Positions 1 through 9,013 of a stretch of 64,000 nucleotides of DNA are shown in pieces. This DNA is from Candidatus Faecalibacterium faecigallinarum. Lineage in GTDB: Bacteria; Bacillota; Clostridia; Oscillospirales; Ruminococcaceae. The stretch lies in assembly GCA_019119685.1 (NCBI GenBank), contig DWWN01000032.1:1-64000 (forward strand). Reading direction: 5' to 3'. A program made the translations under genes and the position numbers. The notes under the pieces were generated by a model. That model saw only the letters and a program-made list of their open reading frames with translations, made no database searches and was not told where the DNA came from. Position 1 is the first letter of the stretch, and the number at the start of each line of letters is the position of its first letter.

Positions 1-1401
1 TTTGAAGTTGAAGTTCAGCACCACCCGGTCCTCAAAGACATAGACCGAGTTGACGAAGTTGTCGATGATCTGCCGCTGGTACATAGGGCTGTTTGCATCT
101 CCCTGACGGAACCGCTCAAACCAGAACAGGATCTGTTCCCGGCTCAGAGCCGGCCTCTGCAGCTCTTCTTCCAGGATGTTGGCCTTGAGGGCGTCCCTGC
201 GGGCTTCCAGCTCGTCCAGGCGCTGCTTGGTGGTGGAGGTCAAGATGCCCTGTTCAATGGCCTCCAGCAGGTTGGCCAGGCGCTTTTCTGTGTCCCGAAG
301 CTGCTCCTTCAGCACTGGTAAGCGGGTGTTTTCCAGGCTCTGGGCTTCTAAAATCAAATCGGTCAGGTGTTCGATGACCGGATCGTTCAAAACCAATTTG
401 ACCGCCGTATCCACCACAAAGCGCTCCAAAGGTTCCTTGCGGATCGCTTTAAGGCTGCAATGTGCCTGCCCCTTGCGTTTGGCCTTTCCGCACTTATAGT
501 AGTGATAAGTGGTTCCCATGTGGCTTGTGCCGCTCTCGCCGCCCATCAGGGTGCCGCATTTGCCGCAGAATATCTTGGTGGTCAGGAGGTAGTTGACCTC
601 CTCTTTGGCCGGGCGGCCATGGGTGATCTTGTTCTTTGTGAAACGTTCCTGCACCCGGTCGAACAGAGCCTGGTCCACAATGGCGGGCACACCACCGGGG
701 ATCACAATGTCCTTGTAGCTGTACTCCCCAATGTAGCGGCGGTTCTTGAAGATCTGAAAGAAGCTGTTCTTGACAAAGGGCTTCCCGGTGCGGGTGCGCA
801 GGCCCCGTTCGTTCAGGGAGGCCGCGATCTTTTCGGCTGGTTCACCGTCGGCATAGCGGGTGAAAATCTCCTGCACAATGGGGGCCATCTCGGGGTCGAT
901 GTGATAGAGCCGGTCCTCTTTGCCGATGACATAGCCCAATGGCACTACCCCACCATTATACTTGCACTTAAGGGCGTTCTCTCGTTCCCCGCGGGCCACC
1001 TTGATGGCCAGCTCCGCCGAATAATATTCGGCCATGCCAATGAGCAAGCTCTCGATCATGATGCCCTCAGGGCCGTCCGAGATCGGTTCCATGACCGAGA
1101 CGAGATGGACGCCATTCTTTTCAAGCTGGCGCTTATAATAGACTGCATCGTAGCGGTTGCGGGCAAAGCGGTCCAGTTTCCAGACCAGGACCGCATCGAA
1201 AATCTTTTTGGCGCTGTCCTGAATCATCCGCTGAAATTCGGGTCGGTCGTCGGTCTTGGCAGAGTAAGCCCGGTCGATGTAGGTGCCCACGATGGTGATA
1301 CCGTTGCGCTCGGCGTAGTCTTTGCAGTCCCGCAGCTGGCCTTCAATGGAGGCCTCGCGCTGGCTGTCCGAGGAGTAGCGGGCGTAGATGACGGCGGTCA
1401 T
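1..1401 (-). CDS. Large serine recombinase/resolvase-family site-specific recombinase (C-terminus beyond left edge)
   Basis: Reverse-strand reading from ATG at 1401 is open to base 1 (467 codons): MTAVIYARYSSDSQREASIEGQLRDCKDYAERNGITIVGTYIDRAYSAKTDDRPEFQRMI..., the serine recombinase N-terminal signature, followed by a Cys zinc-ribbon region (IFCGKCGTLMGG...YYKCGKAKRKGQAHC). Missing from the ORF track because it has no stop in the window. Confidence 0.93.
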   Translation of the reverse strand, partial: MTAVIYARYSSDSQREASIEGQLRDCKDYAERNGITIVGTYIDRAYSAKTDDRPEFQRMIQDSAKKIFDAVLVWKLDRFARNRYDAVYYKRQLEKNGVHLVSVMEPISDGPEGIMIESLLIGMAEYYSAELAIKVARGERENALKCKYNGGVVPLGYVIGKEDRLYHIDPEMAPIVQEIFTRYADGEPAEKIAASLNERGLRTRTGKPFVKNSFFQIFKNRRYIGEYSYKDIVIPGGVPAIVDQALFDRVQERFTKNKITHGRPAKEEVNYLLTTKIFCGKCGTLMGGESGTSHMGTTYHYYKCGKAKRKGQAHCSLKAIRKEPLERFVVDTAVKLVLNDPVIEHLTDLILEAQSLENTRLPVLKEQLRDTEKRLANLLEAIEQGILTSTTKQRLDELEARRDALKANILEEELQRPALSREQILFWFERFRQGDANSPMYQRQIIDNFVNSVYVFEDRVVLNFNFK

Positions 1402-1453
1402 GGCGGGGCCTCCCTTCGGTTGAACGTGAAGCGTCAAACTTTCGTATAACGTG

Positions 1454-1506
1454 TATACCATATTTTGCGAGACAAGGCAAGCGTTTTGCCGCAAATAGTT
1501 GGTATA
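1454..1506. repeat. Imperfect inverted repeat upstream of the recombinase (candidate att core or recombinase operator)
   Basis: TATACCATATTTTGCG ... CGCAAATAGTTGGTATA arms flanking about 20 nt; 53 nt from the recombinase start codon. Confidence 0.5.
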
Positions 1507-1754
1507 TCAGAAAAAGCCGCGGCGCTTTTTGAAAGCCAGAAAGGAAAAGTTTTGAAAAAAGCGATAAGCAAGTATCGACCTGTGGCCACAATTTCAAAAT
1601 TTGAAATCGCAGCACACTTGCCGGTCGTACTTGTTGGGGAGTGCCTTCCCCAAACCCTGCTTCCTTATAGGGCTGTACAGCACACCCCAGAACGTACAAA
1701 CTGCCCGCGGCAAGTCCGTGCGGCTTTCCTGCGGGCAAGTTATGTGTCTGTATT

Positions 1755-2687
1755 TCAGCCTTCGACCTCCGCCAGGGTGGGCATGGCGGGGATCGCTCCG
1801 TGCCGGCTGGTGGTGAGGCTGGCGGCTTTGTTGGCAAAGGCCAGGATGGCTTCCAGTTTTTCAGGGGTCAGGGCGTCAAGGTCCTCTTTGCAGAGTTTGG
1901 AGAGGGCTGCGCCGAAGAAAGTGTCGCCCGCGCCGTTGGTATCCCCGACGGAGCAGGGGACGCCAGAAACACGTCCGGTCCGGCTGCCCATGCGGTAAAA
2001 TACGCCATCTGGGCCAAGGGTGACAAAGATCAGCCGGATGCCCTGTTCGGCCAAAAGGGCGGTGCCGGTCTCGTAGTCGGTGGTGCCCGTCAGCAAAGGC
2101 AGCTCCTCATCCGAGACTTTGAGGATGTCCACAAGTTTCAGCGGGGCTTTCATCTGTGCGACGGCGGCAGCCGCATCCGGCCAGAGGTTGGCGCGGTAAT
2201 TGGGATCATAGGTGATGACCTTGCCCATTGCCCTGGCACGGCGCACCGCATCCAGAGTGGCGCTGCGGGACGGGTCGGCGGTCAGGCTGACCGAGCCGAA
2301 ATGGACAAACCTGGCGCGCTGCAGAGCGCTGTCGGGGATATCGCCGGCAGTGAGCTTGACGTCGGCGTTCGCTTTGCGGTAAAAGCTAAAGCTCCGCTCG
2401 CCGGAGGCGTCCACCGAAACCACCGCTATGGTAGTGGGGTCCTCGGGGTCAACTGCCACGTGGGAAGTGTCCACCCCGTTCTGCTTCAGCACGCTGGTTA
2501 GGTAACTGCCAAAGCCGTCGGCACCTACTTTGCCGATAAAGGCGGTCTGTGCGCCCAGCTTGGCGGCTGCCACCGCCAGATTGGCGGGCGCGCCGCCGGG
2601 GTTGGCCGCAAACTGAGGGATCCCGTTTTCGTCGGTACCGGTCTGGGTCAGGTCGATCAAAATTTCACCGATTGCCAAAATATCCAT
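1755..2687 (-). CDS. scrK: PfkB-family carbohydrate kinase, probable fructokinase
   Basis: MDILAIGEILIDLTQTG...FAANPGGAPANLAVAAAKLGAQTAFIGKVG...GDTNGAGDTFFGAAL: PfkB signatures; beside GH32 and sugar ABC genes. Internal ATG at 2687 preferred over the track start (2840). Confidence 0.9.
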   Translation of the reverse strand: MDILAIGEILIDLTQTGTDENGIPQFAANPGGAPANLAVAAAKLGAQTAFIGKVGADGFGSYLTSVLKQNGVDTSHVAVDPEDPTTIAVVSVDASGERSFSFYRKANADVKLTAGDIPDSALQRARFVHFGSVSLTADPSRSATLDAVRRARAMGKVITYDPNYRANLWPDAAAAVAQMKAPLKLVDILKVSDEELPLLTGTTDYETGTALLAEQGIRLIFVTLGPDGVFYRMGSRTGRVSGVPCSVGDTNGAGDTFFGAALSKLCKEDLDALTPEKLEAILAFANKAASLTTSRHGAIPAMPTLAEVEG

Positions 2688-2704
2688 GGACGGTCCTTCC
2701 TTTC

Positions 2705-3313
2705 TTATGTGAGCAGATAGTCGATATAGGCGGCGGCGCGTTCGGGGTGGGGCGCGTTGGCCAGCACCCCTAGATAGACTGCCTCGGGAAAGCCGGCCTG
2801 ACGGATCAGCGGCGTTTGGGAGACGTCCAGCCATTGGCACGTAAGGCCGGGTATCAGGCTGCTCAGGTCCGCAAGATAGCCCTGGGCGGCAAAAGCGTCC
2901 CGCGCTTCGGCGTCCATCAGGACAACGTCCAGCCGCTGGGCTGTGACGGCCGACACAATCCGCATTTCAGAGGCATAAACATATTCTTCATCCGCGCCCT
3001 CGCTCTCCGAGAGCAGCAGGCCACTATAGAGATACACCTGTTGTTTGCCGGTCAGGCCCTGGTCCCTGGCAAAACCGGCGGTCATCTGTTCGGTCAGAGT
3101 GTCGCCCGGCGCGATATTGACCAGCGCCAGATAAAGCACGTCCTCCTTTTTAGTAGCCTGCCGGTAGACGGCATAACCTGCCATATAAAACAGGATCAGC
3201 ACAATGATGATGGGCAGCTTATAGTAGCTCCAGATATGCTCCAGCCTCTTTTTGCCATGGAGGCTGCGCAGGGTGGCCCAGTCCTGCCGGGCCCGCTCAT
3301 TCATCCGCGGCAT
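2705..3313 (-). CDS. Hypothetical membrane-anchored protein with an extracytoplasmic domain
   Basis: N-terminal cytoplasmic stretch, one TM segment (YYKLPIIIVLILFYMAGYAVY), then a soluble domain; start MPRMNERARQDW (or ATG at 3328). Sits between the DUF624 gene and fructokinase on the same strand. Confidence 0.7.
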   Translation of the reverse strand: MPRMNERARQDWATLRSLHGKKRLEHIWSYYKLPIIIVLILFYMAGYAVYRQATKKEDVLYLALVNIAPGDTLTEQMTAGFARDQGLTGKQQVYLYSGLLLSESEGADEEYVYASEMRIVSAVTAQRLDVVLMDAEARDAFAAQGYLADLSSLIPGLTCQWLDVSQTPLIRQAGFPEAVYLGVLANAPHPERAAAYIDYLLT

Positions 3314-3959
3314 GTTGGTTTTCTCCATCCTCTTTGTTCTCAGCGTCCGGGTCGCCGCCAATGGCGTGAATGATGTTGACCAGCAGGAAAGAACAGAGCA
3401 TCGCGCAGCAGCCAAACCCCAGCAGGAAGGCGGGGGTAAAGAGGTTGACCACCACCCAGCCCATCAAAAAATAGATACCGGCCATCAGCAGCGTGCAGAC
3501 AAGGTAGCGCAGCCCCACCAGCAGGGCAGTTTTGAGAATGCCGAAGGTCGTGTTCTCGAACCGCGCCAGCAGTGGGAACGCATACAGCAGAACCACCGCG
3601 TAGACAATGGCCGCCACGATGAGCAAAGCGGCGACGAGCGTCCAGAATATGCTCTGGCTCCAGATATGCCAGACAATATAGCCGTCCATTGCCAGAAACG
3701 CCCCTGCGCCCAACAAAACCAGCCAGAGTTTGGTGGCTGGCAGGAAGTTTTGCCGGAAAGCCCGGAAAAACATCCCGGTCAAGCCGTCGTCCCGGTCCTC
3801 TGCCATCTTTAAGGTGACGTAGAACAGGGCGGTGGTGGATGCGCCGATGGTCACGACGGGCAGGCAGCAGATCAGCCATAAAATGTTCAGGTAGGCGCTG
3901 TAGGCCATTTTGGTGATAAAGGCCATCAGCGGGCGGTCAGGATCGATCAGGTTGCTCAT
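3297..3959 (-). CDS. DUF624 (YesL-like) integral membrane protein
   Basis: MSNLIDPDRPLMAFITKMAYSAYLNILWLICCLPVVTIGASTTALFYVTLKMAEDRDDGLTGMFFRAFRQNF: typical YesL/DUF624 N-terminus; several TM segments. Confidence 0.85.
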   Translation of the reverse strand: MSNLIDPDRPLMAFITKMAYSAYLNILWLICCLPVVTIGASTTALFYVTLKMAEDRDDGLTGMFFRAFRQNFLPATKLWLVLLGAGAFLAMDGYIVWHIWSQSIFWTLVAALLIVAAIVYAVVLLYAFPLLARFENTTFGILKTALLVGLRYLVCTLLMAGIYFLMGWVVVNLFTPAFLLGFGCCAMLCSFLLVNIIHAIGGDPDAENKEDGENQHAADE

Positions 3960-5053
3960 ACTTTTGCCTCATAGTCTCCCGTGGATTCCCGCAGGATCAG
4001 ATTGGTCTCGGTGTAGACGGTCCGGTAATTCAGCGAGGGTTCCTTGATGCGGGTCATCAGCAGGTCGGCGGCAGTAAAGCCCATGATTTGCCCGTGGATA
4101 TGGATGGAAGTCAGCCGCGGCGTCATGACCGAAGCCTCCTGGCTGTCGTCAAAGCCACAAATCCAGACGTCTTCTGGTACCGAAACGCCCAGATTGTGCA
4201 GGGTACGGATGGCATCGATGGCTACAAAGTCATTGGCACAGATAAAAACATCCGGTAATCCGTTGGTTTTCAGCATGGCTCGCAGCGCATCTTCAAAATA
4301 TGCAGGAGAAAGGCCCTCCAGCGCGCAGTATTTCAAGCTGTCAGCCAACCCCAACTGGGTCATGGCACTGGCATAGGCGGCATACCGCTCAAAAAAGGAC
4401 TGGCAGTGCTGGATCTCTCCAATAAAGCCGATCCGGTCCTTGCCGCGCTGGTGCATGATCTGGATGAAATGCTGGATCTCGACATGGTTATCCATGTATA
4501 AAAGGTCCGCTTTCAGGGGCGCTTTCAGTTCCGTCACCGGTGAATCTGCAAACAGAATGGGAATGCCCTGCTCGCAGAGCATCTGGGCGTAGTCATAATC
4601 AAATACCTCAAAACAGATGATGCCGGCAGTGCGCTCCGGATCAAAAGCTGAGGGCAGGCGGCGCTGGTGCAGCTCCTCCGGGGAGATGCGGTAGATGGTC
4701 ATGCAGTAGTGCAGGTGGTGGATCTCGGACTGGAAGCGGTCCAGCATCATGGAAGAAAAATGGGAGCTGCTGAGGAAACAGGTGGTCAGCATGGCGATCT
4801 CCCGCTTGCCGCCAGGCTGGGCTTCCGCCTCGGCCGGCGCATTTGTTGGGGCGTCCGCCGGGGACGCTGCGCTTTCCGGCTGGAACAGGGGCAGGTAGGC
4901 AAACTGCTTGTAGCCCATTTCGGCCGCCTTGCGCAGGATCTTTTCACGGGTGGCGTCAGCCAGAACGCCGGTGTTGTTGATAGCCTTTGATACTGTGTTG
5001 CGTGAGAGCTGCAGCTCATTGGCGATGTCTTGAATGGTAACTCGGGTTGCCAT
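3956..5053 (-). CDS. LacI-family transcriptional regulator
   Basis: MATRVTIQDIANELQLSRNTVSKAINNTGVLADATREKILRKAAEMGY LacI HTH; periplasmic-binding-like C-terminal domain. Start at 5053. Confidence 0.93.
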   Translation of the reverse strand: MATRVTIQDIANELQLSRNTVSKAINNTGVLADATREKILRKAAEMGYKQFAYLPLFQPESAASPADAPTNAPAEAEAQPGGKREIAMLTTCFLSSSHFSSMMLDRFQSEIHHLHYCMTIYRISPEELHQRRLPSAFDPERTAGIICFEVFDYDYAQMLCEQGIPILFADSPVTELKAPLKADLLYMDNHVEIQHFIQIMHQRGKDRIGFIGEIQHCQSFFERYAAYASAMTQLGLADSLKYCALEGLSPAYFEDALRAMLKTNGLPDVFICANDFVAIDAIRTLHNLGVSVPEDVWICGFDDSQEASVMTPRLTSIHIHGQIMGFTAADLLMTRIKEPSLNYRTVYTETNLILRESTGDYEAKV

Positions 5054-5074
5054 CGGAATCCCTCCTTTGACTCT

Positions 5075-5103
5075 AGTATAGTGCAAATGCACACACGTGT
5101 CAA
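5075..5103 (-). promoter_or_regulatory. Promoter of the LacI regulator gene with an operator inside the spacer
   Basis: Minus strand TTGACA-17 nt-TATACT; the spacer contains GTGCATTTGCAC (5081-5092). Confidence 0.7.
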
Positions 5104-5260
5104 ATCAAAAAGTGCAAAAACGTGGATTTGCACATTTGCACCATCTTAATTTGTGCAATCATACAAATTCACAGAAAGAGTACCGTATTCCAGAAAAACA
5201 CTGTTGACTTTTGCCACATAGCGTGGTATAAAAATGACTGTAAGCATTTTACATTTGCAC
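5081..5260. promoter_or_regulatory. Cluster of ATTTGCAC/GTGCAAAT operator half-sites
   Basis: GTGCAAAT 5081-5088; GTGCAAAA 5112-5119; ATTTGCAC 5126-5133 and 5134-5141 (tandem); GTGCAATC 5153-5160; ATTTGCAC 5253-5260, in the divergent intergenic region of a LacI gene. Confidence 0.65.
5204..5232 (+). promoter_or_regulatory. Promoter of the ABC transporter/GH32 operon
   Basis: TTGACT-17 nt-TATAAA upstream of the 5347 start. Confidence 0.7.
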
Positions 5261-5346
5261 ACGACGCAGGAACGGTTACCCCTGTGATGTATGCAAACGC
5301 AAAATGAACACCCATCCATTATAACAAAAAAGGAGGAATCGAACAC

Positions 5347-6294
5347 ATGAAAGCGAAAGCGTCTTCCTCGGGGGCGGTGGCGGTGTCGGCCAGCCAGCGT
5401 GTGCACAATACGGGCGTCTATATTGCGCGGCACTGGCAGCTGTATCTGATCTTCATTCTGCCGGCTGTGGTGCTGACCCTGATTTTCAAGTACATGCCTA
5501 TGGGCGGCATCCTGATCGCTTTCCAGGATTATAACCCCTTCAAGGGCATCCTGGGCAGCGAGTGGGTCGGTCTCGAGCACTTCCAGCGCTTCATGTCCTC
5601 GCCGGATTTCCAGCGCTACCTTGTCAACACCCTCAAGCTGAGCGTCTACGGCCTGCTGTGGGGCTTCCCCATCCCCATCATTCTGGCTTTCCTGCTCAAC
5701 CGCATCGAGAGCAAAAAAATCAAGCAGAAGATCCAGCTGGTGCTGTATATGCCCAACTTCATCTCGGTCATCGTCCTCTGCGGTATGGTCCGCGTCCTGC
5801 TGTCGGTCACCGGCCCGCTGAACGGGCTGCTGCACACCAGCATCAACTTTATGACCATCCCCGAGGCCTTCCGCCCCATCTACATCATCAGCGGCATCTG
5901 GCAAGGTGCAGGCTGGGCCTCCATTATGTACACAGCTTCTCTCTCCAACGCCAGCAAAGACCTGAAGGAAGCGGCCATGATCGACGGTGCAAACCTGCTC
6001 CAGCAGATTATGACAGTCGAGTGGCCCGCTATCAAGGATATGGTGGTCATTCAGTTCATCCTCCAGGCCGGCAACATCATGAGCATCGGCTTTGAAAAGG
6101 CCTACGCCCTCCAGACCGACCTGAACCTGCAGACCTCCGAGATCATTGCTACCTATGTGTACAAGCGCGGCCTGATCGACGGCGACTACAGTTTCTCGAC
6201 GGCAGTCGGCCTATTCAACACGGTGGTCAACGTCATCCTGCTGGTAGCCGTGAACAAGATCGTCGCCAAGATGAACGACGGCAAGGGATTGTAA
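5347..6294 (+). CDS. Sugar ABC transporter permease (CUT1, LplB-like)
   Basis: YLIFILPAVVLTLIFKYMPMGGILIAFQDYNPFKGI; EAAMIDGANLLQQI EAA loop; SD AAGGAGG upstream. Confidence 0.92.
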   Translation: MKAKASSSGAVAVSASQRVHNTGVYIARHWQLYLIFILPAVVLTLIFKYMPMGGILIAFQDYNPFKGILGSEWVGLEHFQRFMSSPDFQRYLVNTLKLSVYGLLWGFPIPIILAFLLNRIESKKIKQKIQLVLYMPNFISVIVLCGMVRVLLSVTGPLNGLLHTSINFMTIPEAFRPIYIISGIWQGAGWASIMYTASLSNASKDLKEAAMIDGANLLQQIMTVEWPAIKDMVVIQFILQAGNIMSIGFEKAYALQTDLNLQTSEIIATYVYKRGLIDGDYSFSTAVGLFNTVVNVILLVAVNKIVAKMNDGKGL

Positions 6295-6306
6295 GGAGGC
6301 ACAGTC

Positions 6307-7218
6307 ATGGCAGCGAAAGCTAAAAAGAGCGGCCGGCTCGCGATCTATACCCGGCAGGATAAAGCAATCCTGTTCGTCGGCTATGTCCTGCTGGCCCTGT
6401 TCGTGGTCGCTATCGTGGTCCCGGTGGTGTACATCGTCATTGCATCGTTTATGGACCCCGTCACCCTTCAAAACCAGGGCATCACCTTTGATTTCAGCAA
6501 ATGGACCCTGACCGCCTACGAGCGCGTGGCCACCGATGCCCAGATCTGGACCGGCTTCAAAAACGCCGTTCTTTATTCCGTACTTTTCACCGTCATTTCG
6601 GTGGTGGTTACCATGCTGGCGGCCTACCCCATGTCCCTGCCCGACTTCCGGGGCAAGAAGATCTTCAACACCCTCTTTGTCATCACCATGTTCTTTGGCG
6701 GTGGTCTGATCCCCACCTACCTGCTCATCAACAACCTGGGCCTGCTGGATTCGATGTGGGCCGTCATCCTGCCCGGCGCGTTCAGCGTCTGGAACATGAT
6801 CATTGCGCGCACCTACTACCAGGGCGTTCCCCGCGAGCTGCGGGAGGCCTCCGATGTGGACGGCGCCAGCGAGATGACTTTCTTCTTCAAGATCCTGGTG
6901 CCCATCTGTATGCCTCTGGTCGCGGTGCTGGCCCTGTGGCAGTTCGTCGCCATGTGGAACAGCTACTTTGACGCCATGATCTACCTGAATGACACCACCA
7001 AGCAGCCCCTGCAGCTGGTGCTGCGCTCCATCCTGATCCAGAGCCAGCCCGAGTCCGGCATGGTTGCGGACATCCAGAGCACCGCCGAGCGCGCCCAGCT
7101 GGCCGAGCTGCTCAAATACGCCACCATCATCATCTCCAGCCTGCCCCTGATCGTGATGTATCCGTTCTTCCAGAAGTATTTCGACGCCGGCATCATGGCC
7201 GGTTCCATCAAGGGCTGA
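6307..7218 (+). CDS. Carbohydrate ABC transporter permease (CUT1, LplC-like)
   Basis: EASDVDGASEMTFFFKILVPICMPLVAVLALW EAA loop; FFGGGLIPTYLLINNLGLLDS. Confidence 0.92.
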   Translation: MAAKAKKSGRLAIYTRQDKAILFVGYVLLALFVVAIVVPVVYIVIASFMDPVTLQNQGITFDFSKWTLTAYERVATDAQIWTGFKNAVLYSVLFTVISVVVTMLAAYPMSLPDFRGKKIFNTLFVITMFFGGGLIPTYLLINNLGLLDSMWAVILPGAFSVWNMIIARTYYQGVPRELREASDVDGASEMTFFFKILVPICMPLVAVLALWQFVAMWNSYFDAMIYLNDTTKQPLQLVLRSILIQSQPESGMVADIQSTAERAQLAELLKYATIIISSLPLIVMYPFFQKYFDAGIMAGSIKG

Positions 7219-7282
7219 CCGCTGCGCCTGCGCCCGATAGCCCGACACGAGAAAACCAACACGAAAACAAGGAGAAAAAGCT

Positions 7283-8950
7283 ATGAAAAAGATGATTTCC
7301 CGCCGCAATTTCCTCAAGGCAGCCGCCCTGGCCGGCTCCGCCATGGCCCTGAGCGCCTGCGGCGGCAAGAGCTCCGCCAATGATAAAGCAGCCGCAGCCA
7401 TCGTGGTGGACGGCCCCGTCGAGTTCCCGCTGGCTGAGACCATCACCCTGACCGGCACCACCAGCTACCCCGCCGGCAGCGAATCGGAACCCAACAACCG
7501 CACCATCTTCAAGCGGCTGGAAGAGTCCACCAACGTCCACATCGAGTGGACTGCCATCCAGTCCGACCAGTGGGGCGACAAGATCAGCCTGAATATGTCC
7601 AACCCCAACACCCTGACCGACTTCATCTTCACCGCCGATTTCTCGGACAGCAACCTGCTGCGCTACGCCAGCCAGGGCGTGGTGATCCCTCTGGAGGAGT
7701 ACATCGACACCTGTATGCCCAACCTGCAGGCCGTCTTTGAAAAGTACCCCGAGTACCGCACCATGTGCACCGACACCGAGGGCCACATCTGGGCCCTGCC
7801 CTGGATCGAGCAGCTGGGCGTGGACAAGACCGCCATCCAGACGGTGGGCAGCATGCCCTTCATCAACACCAAATGGCTCAACTTCCTGGGCCTGGAAATG
7901 CCCCACAATGTGGACGATTTTGAGCAGGTGCTGATCGCCTTCCGGGACAACGCCGACCGCATCAAGAGCGAGTTCGGCATCGAGGGCGACATCATCCCCA
8001 TGTCCTGCATCGTCAACGACGGCGACCAGGACCCCGCCATCCTGATCAACGGCTTCGGCGAGGGCTACGGCGACCAGGACAAGAGCCGCCACATCGCTGT
8101 CACCAACGACCGCAAGGTCATCTGCGCCGCCGCCCAGCCCGGCTACCGCGCCGGCATCGAGTGGCTGCACAAGCTGTACACCGAGAACCTCATTGACCTG
8201 GAAGCCTTCACCCAGGAGTGGTCCACCTACGTTTCCAAGGGCAAGGCCGGCCGGTACGGCGTCTGCTTCACCTGGGACGTGGCCAACATCGACAACCTCA
8301 CCGACTGGGAGCCCCTGCCCCCGCTGACCGCCGACACCACCAACATCACCCCCTACAACGGCTCGTTCACCAGCGGCTTCAACCGCGGCCGCTGCGTGGT
8401 CACCGCCAAGGCGGCCAACCCCGCCCTGGTCTGCGCCTGGCTGGATCAGATGTACATCCCCATCCAGTCCGCCCAGAACAACTGGGGCACCTACGGCGAG
8501 GACGACGGCTTCGACATCTTTGAAATGTCCACCAACGCCGACGGCGAGCCGATGCTCAAGCACGCGCCCCTGGGCGACGAGTCCCCCGTGGAAGTCCGCG
8601 AGGCCGAGAGCGTCAACGGTCCTCTGGCCGTCCTGAACGACTACTACGACGTCTACGTCACCTGCCCCGACGACGCCCAGTATCGTCTGGACTGGATCGA
8701 GCAGATCTACACCCCCGAGATGCACAACGACTACGTCTTCCCCAATGTGTTCATGAGCAACGAGGACACCGAGACCGTTTCCGAGCTGGAGACCGACCTG
8801 TCCACCTACATGAACACCTGCAAGGCTGACTGGATCATGAACGGCATGGCCGACGGCGCCTGGGAGGAATACCTGGGCATGCTGGAGGAGTACCGCCTGT
8901 CCGACTACCTGGCCATCATGCAGAAGTATCTGGACGCCTACTACGCCTGA
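7283..8950 (+). CDS. Extracellular solute-binding protein (lipoprotein, Tat-like signal)
   Basis: MKKMISRRNFLKAAALAGSAMALSACGGKSS: SRRNFLK twin-arginine motif plus LSAC lipobox; follows the two permeases. Confidence 0.9.
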   Translation: MKKMISRRNFLKAAALAGSAMALSACGGKSSANDKAAAAIVVDGPVEFPLAETITLTGTTSYPAGSESEPNNRTIFKRLEESTNVHIEWTAIQSDQWGDKISLNMSNPNTLTDFIFTADFSDSNLLRYASQGVVIPLEEYIDTCMPNLQAVFEKYPEYRTMCTDTEGHIWALPWIEQLGVDKTAIQTVGSMPFINTKWLNFLGLEMPHNVDDFEQVLIAFRDNADRIKSEFGIEGDIIPMSCIVNDGDQDPAILINGFGEGYGDQDKSRHIAVTNDRKVICAAAQPGYRAGIEWLHKLYTENLIDLEAFTQEWSTYVSKGKAGRYGVCFTWDVANIDNLTDWEPLPPLTADTTNITPYNGSFTSGFNRGRCVVTAKAANPALVCAWLDQMYIPIQSAQNNWGTYGEDDGFDIFEMSTNADGEPMLKHAPLGDESPVEVREAESVNGPLAVLNDYYDVYVTCPDDAQYRLDWIEQIYTPEMHNDYVFPNVFMSNEDTETVSELETDLSTYMNTCKADWIMNGMADGAWEEYLGMLEEYRLSDYLAIMQKYLDAYYA

Positions 8951-9013
8951 TTTTGCCCCCGCACCTCCGGGTGATCTGCCCCGGCCCGGAGCATCTTTTT
9001 ACAGGAGGCTGCT

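Noticed and set aside
367-1449. 360-aa plus-strand ORF
   Set aside because: Antisense shadow of the serine recombinase reading frame on the minus strand.
7208-8725. 505-aa minus-strand ORF
   Set aside because: Antisense to the solute-binding protein gene.
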